From NCBI GenBank assembly GCA_021464415.1, contig CM038464.1, positions 53,929,328 to 53,993,327 on the forward strand: a stretch of 64,000 bases of DNA, in the 5' to 3' direction. Source of the stretch: Lonicera japonica (Eukaryota > Streptophyta > Magnoliopsida > Dipsacales > Caprifoliaceae). This document shows positions 59,563-64,000 of this stretch, piece by piece (the stretch's first letter is position 1; every line of letters begins with the position of its first letter). A program made the position numbers and the translations under genes. The notes under the pieces were generated by a model. That model was not told where the DNA came from and ran no database searches. It saw only the letters and a list, made by a program, of their open reading frames with translations.

Positions 59563-60990
59563 TGTTAGATTGATATACTAAAAGCCATAATTTTCTTGTT
59601 GGTTTGGATATGTTATAAAGTTGGTTTTGCTATTTTAATGAGAATCTTTATGGGCAATGGTTGCATTATATTATTTATTTAAATATCGTGCATGTGTGTC
59701 TTTTATTACATATAGTAGATGATTTGATGTGTAGAGTATAGCTTACACACAAAAGATCATATCATCGGTTCTTGTGGAATATAAGTTTAATGGTTCACAG
59801 TCTTAGATGGAATTGGACACCCATCGGTAGAATTGTAGTACAAATTTTAGTAGTTTATCTTAACTACAAGAAACGATATAGTTTTAACTCGTTGTGATAG
59901 TACACTTTTTGTGTATTGAATAGGACCAGTTTGGGTTAATTGTTTTTACACTGACTATATAAAACAATTTAAAATCTCATGGTTATTATGATTACTTATG
60001 CTTTTAATCTCAAAATAACTAATAGACATATATATGTAGTGTTTGTTGTTTTGACTCATTAAAAGTGAGATTCATTTATGGATCAATAATCTTCGTGAGT
60101 TGGATGACGACACTATATGTATGATGAATATTAATTATTGACAGAATCCATGTCCCGGTATAGGAATTGATGATAGCCCCTTAAGAAGCTTATAAGTTAA
60201 ATGGTAGGCTTAAGGATTAAGAAGTTATTTAAATATAATTGTCAGTAATTTAATTTAAATGACGGTTATCTGTAATCTTAACGTGGGGAGAATAATGAGT
60301 ATTTAATAATAAGGATCTCGAAATATAATTTTGAGATAAGGACGGAAGTACAATTATAATTCTTTAGTGGTGTGAATTATAATTTATAAAAAGAACTAAT
60401 TCATAGTGGAATTAGGATTCCAACTTTCCATAGGAAGCCCAAACACTTATTTCTCCTTAAGGTTCCCTATTATATCCTTATATATACGCCGGCCTTGTCT
60501 CTTCTCATCATAACAATAATTCTCATGAGTTATGATTTGTTCTATTAAGTGACGAGAAAATCTTGGTGATACCGTAGCCCACACTCGATGCAAGATTTGA
60601 TGGCAGAAGGAATACGATAGAAGATCTTTAGGTTTTCGGCACAGTAATCGTAAATCAATCGTAAGTTTTGATCGCACCGTTAGATCGGGCCGATTTTTGA
60701 ATATGTCGTTCAGAACACAAAGTTACTATTATAATACCAAAAATCAGGACGATCAGAAGTCTTTTCGGCGGCGAAAACAATCGATTTTTGTAGCCCAGCG
60801 AGAATTTAAAAAATCTGACCAAATCGCAATATGATGCTTTCAAACCCTAGTCTCCTCATATGGTTCCTCTACATGACTACAAAGGTGAAATCCCTTTATT
60901 CTTATAGGATTTTAGCAAAAGTTTTTTGTTCAATCTATACGTAATATCAAACGATCCTGTATTTATGTCTCCATCAAATAAATGGTTTAA
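59563..60990 (+). repeat. Probable 3' LTR of Copia remnant 1
   Basis: Begins TGTTAGATTGATATACTAAA directly after a GAGTGAGAGAT purine tract, the usual 3' LTR junction. It includes TATATATACGCCGG at 60479-60492, possibly the promoter. The right end cannot be fixed because no 5' LTR copy is in the window; it must lie before the second Copia fragment. Confidence 0.55.
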
Positions 60991-61039
60991 GTATTGAAGA
61001 TACTTGTGTTGGTAATGGTGAACAACCAAGGATGTCATC

Positions 61040-62937
61040 CCAAAATCTGACTACCGATGGACCAGAGATGTGTGCAAAACGGTATAAAGATCTTGTTTAT
61101 TCTAAAAAAAATCCTGAACAATGAAGGAAGGAAACTATTCCTCAGCAAACCCAAGAATCTAATCTGGAGGTGGATCATGATACTCACGATGAATCTTCCG
61201 AGATACCTGAAGGTAATTCTCAAGGTAATACTGAGTCAACTCAGTCTGATCAACTTGATCTTTCCATTGCTCTTAGAAAAGGAGTCAGAGCGTGTACGAA
61301 AGCTCCCAAATATCCTATTTTGAACTTTATGACATATAAAAATATCTCACCATCCTATTCTGCATTTATCTCTCGTGTGTCGAATATACTTATTCCTAAT
61401 AATGTTTAGGAGGCTCTAAATGTTCCTGAGTGGAGAGAAGCAGTGTATGAGGAGATGAGAACGCTGGAGAATAATGCTACTTAGGAGAAAGTAAAGCTTC
61501 TAGAAGGAAAGACAGTGGTTGGTTGTAAATGGGTATTCATTGTAAAGTATAATTCAGATGGGTCAGTGGAACGGTACAAAGCTCGCTTGGTGGCTAAAGG
61601 CTTCACTCAAATGTATGGAGTAGACTACTTCGAAATTTTTCGACAGTGGCAAAACTAAATATAATTCGGGTTCTTTTATCGGTTGCAGCTAACTTGGACT
61701 GGCCTCTGAATCAGTTAGATGTGAAGAATGCCTTCTTGAATGGTGACTTAGACAAGGAAGTTTATATGGAACCTCCACCTGGTTTTATTGTGGAATTTGG
61801 GGAAAAAATCTGCAAGCTAAAAAGGTCTTTGTATGGCCTTAAACAATCCCCTAGAGTGTGGTTTGAAAGATTAACGAAGTTCCTCAAAGGCCAAGGATAT
61901 AATCAAGGGCAGTCTGATCATACTCTCTTCACAAAGACGTCCACAAGAAACGAGATTTCTGTTATCATTCTTTATATGGATTATATGATTTTGACTGGGG
62001 ATGATGTTGAAAAAATGAGTCGATTGAAGTGAAATCTTGCCAGAGAATTTGAAATTAAAGATCTTGGAGACCTACGATACTTCCTTGAAATGGAGGTGGC
62101 CGGTTCAAAAACTGGTATTGTAGTCTCACAACAGAAATATATATTGGATTTGCTATCAGAAACTGGGATGAGTGCGTGTAAGCCATCGGATACTCCCATA
62201 AAACTGGGTACCAAGCTAGGAGATGTTAAAGACGGTGTTCCAATCGAAACAGGGAGATACTAAAGGCTGGTTAGTAAACTAATCTAATTGTCTCATACGC
62301 GCCCTGACATCGCTTTTGCTGTAAGCATGGTTAGCCAGTTCATGCATTCCCCATGTGAAGAACATCTAGAGGCTGTGTACCGTATTCTTCGTTACCTCAA
62401 AGGCTCTCCAGGGAAAGGTCTGTTCTTCAGGAAGAACGATAAAAGAGGGATAGAGGTGTATACAGATGCTGATTGGGCTGGATTGGTTACTGATAGACGG
62501 TCCACGTCTGGCTACTGTACGTTTCTTTGGGGGCAACTTGGTTACTTAGAGAAGGAAGAAGCAAAGTGTTATAGCCAGAAGCAGTGCATAAGCTGAGTTC
62601 AGGTCAATGGCTCAAGGAGTATGTGAGGTTCTTTGGCTACAAAGGGTCTTAGAAGAACTCAGAAGGCCAATAAGCCTCCCGATGAAGCTTTACTGCGATA
62701 ATAAGGCTGCTATCAGTATTGCCCACAATCCGGTCTTACATGATAGGACAAAACATATTGAGATTGATAGGCATTTCATTAAAGAAAAGCTAGAGGGTGG
62801 AATAATATGTACTCCCTTTATTCCGTCTAATCAACAAGTTGTAGATATTTTAACTAAAGGCCTGTTAAAGCAACCATTCGAATTTCAAGTGAGCAAGTTG
62901 GGCATGATATATCTTCGCACCAACTTAAAGGGGAGTA
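61040..62937 (+). pseudogene. Copia retrotransposon remnant 2 (reverse transcriptase and RNase H)
   Basis: Starts within the linker after integrase (LRKGVRACTKAP, SFISR-type AFISRVSNILIP), then the reverse transcriptase: [65 protein letters not shown]. The catalytic YVDD block reads YMDYM, losing the second Asp. EFEIKDLGDLRYFL and TRPDIAFAVSMVSQF follow, then RNase H (YTDADWAGLVTDRRSTSGY, LYCDNKAAISIAHNP, HIEIDRHFIKEKL) to the polypurine tract AAAGGGGAGTA at about 62928. Five or more stops. The 5' half of the element is missing. Confidence 0.9.
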
Positions 62938-62938
62938 T

Positions 62939-63112
62939 TGATAATTCAATTTTATTTAGTTTAGTTATTTATTTATGGTATTTTATTTGTGGGTAGAATC
63001 CCACCTTAATAGGTATTTTAGGTAAATTAGGATGCTATTCCCTATATAAGGAGCATTGTGTTCATTCTTTATGATATGGAATAAATTAATTGTTCTCTCT
63101 AAACTTTCATCA
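62939..63112 (+). repeat. 3' LTR of Copia remnant 2
   Basis: Begins TGATAATTCAATTTT immediately after the polypurine tract and ends about TTTCATCA. About 174 bp with CTATATAAGG at 63042-63051 as the likely TATA box. There is no partner 5' LTR in the window, so the right end is by analogy (CA). Confidence 0.7.
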
Positions 63113-64000
63113 ACGCCTCATGCACCTTTACTAACGGCTGACGGCTACGACACCGGCACATTCACCAATTTTGTATGAATCAGAGATAAGGTTCTTGCTA
63201 GGAACCCATGTAAAAATGTATCTATATTTGAAAGTAATTAGGCAATACTAGAGATAATTTGAAATTGTACTAAAGATGAAATCATATTTTGATTCAACAA
63301 ATATTAGTATTACAAACTAATTGCTTTCCTTTAAGCTAACTCAAGGAAGCTCTTACTCACGCATGCTATGAAATAAACTAAGCTAAGTTACAATGAAAAA
63401 CTCTTGATTATAAATGAAAGTCTAAGTCTCCTTATATAGTGGAATTACAAACTTGCTACCTACTACTGGTTGCTTAAAGATGTTCGGTTACTAGACAAAG
63501 ATAAAGGAATTACCCCACAACTTTAGACGCCTTTCGATGAATAGTGATTAAAAGGGGATTATTTTCTTCTGCCGACACAACAGACAAACAAATATCTATA
63601 ACAATTCACATCGAGTGCTTCTTTATGGGCCCCATCGACATATGATTACAACAGTAATTACAACATCTTTTACAAAATAAAAATAAAAATGACAAAGCAA
63701 ATAATTCGTCTGGTTTGGCCAAAATAATTACAAGTTTTAGTGCATCACTACTTACATTCCTTTATAAGTTGACATTTTCTTCTTCATCTTCTACGTCACC
63801 AGGCTTCATCTACTCGCATGCTGATGTAGTTATTTGGGCTGGATGCCCTTCTAGAAATGGTTGCACATTCAAGTGGTTGGTGGTTCGTCTGGGCTGAATC
63901 TCTCAGGGTGCTCCAGTATTCTATAATAATTGCGATGTTTGAGATTGTCGCTAGGATTATTACCTCTATGCCATTAGTCTGGCTTTTGGTCACCCTTCCT
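63113..64000. other. Intergenic stretch to the window end
   Basis: No gene recognised. 63200-63640 has features of a worn LTR or minus-strand element, but no partner. A short frame at 63715-63897 lacks any family motif. Confidence 0.4.

Overview
The window is nuclear DNA of a flowering plant, most likely a eudicot. It is AT-rich with long non-coding stretches, has intron-poor plant-specific genes (a pectinesterase, an ANTH/clathrin-assembly protein, an ATL-type RING-H2 ligase), and is packed with plant transposons. The species cannot be named from the sequence. I see no operons, no tRNA or rRNA genes and no CRISPR array.

Host genes are few. A two-exon pectinesterase on the minus strand (1-1002) runs off the left edge. 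An intronless ANTH-domain protein related to the CALM-type clathrin assembly adaptors lies at 34053-35129 (minus). An intronless ATL6/ATL31-like RING-H2 E3 ligase lies at 48686-49909 (minus). They are tens of kilobases apart and nothing suggests they work together. A short exon-like coding remnant of unknown identity is at 2463-2675, and an unidentified decayed minus-strand coding block lies at 55580-56340.

The rest is a mobile-element landscape. In order: a palindromic Mutator-type MITE (2061-2182); a very young, non-autonomous Copia-type element carrying only the N-terminal part of gag (3809-5198, minus, CCAAT target duplications); two TIR elements (6359-6681, 6928-7393); an L1-type LINE with intact ORF1 and broken ORF2 (7520-13638); several TIR remnants (16-21 kb); a decayed Copia element with 143-bp LTRs (23107-30334) whose reverse transcriptase is split by a 2.7-kb solo LTR of Ty3/Gypsy type (26458-29186); a tandem duplication at 30.4-30.9 kb; duplicated AT-rich repeats at 39.7-45 kb; two hAT-type MITEs with exact 8-bp target duplications on either side of the ATL gene (47659-48250 and 51511-52043); a TIR element with TAA duplications (53198-54044); and two truncated Copia elements lying head to tail (56361-61000 and 61040-63112).

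No clearly new biological system is visible. The most interesting points are the gag-only element beside a similar Copia element that lacks N-terminal gag, the precise nested insertion, the in-frame 57-bp duplication in the ATL gene, a cluster of small palindromes at 50.6-50.8 kb, and the unidentified block at 55.6-56.3 kb.
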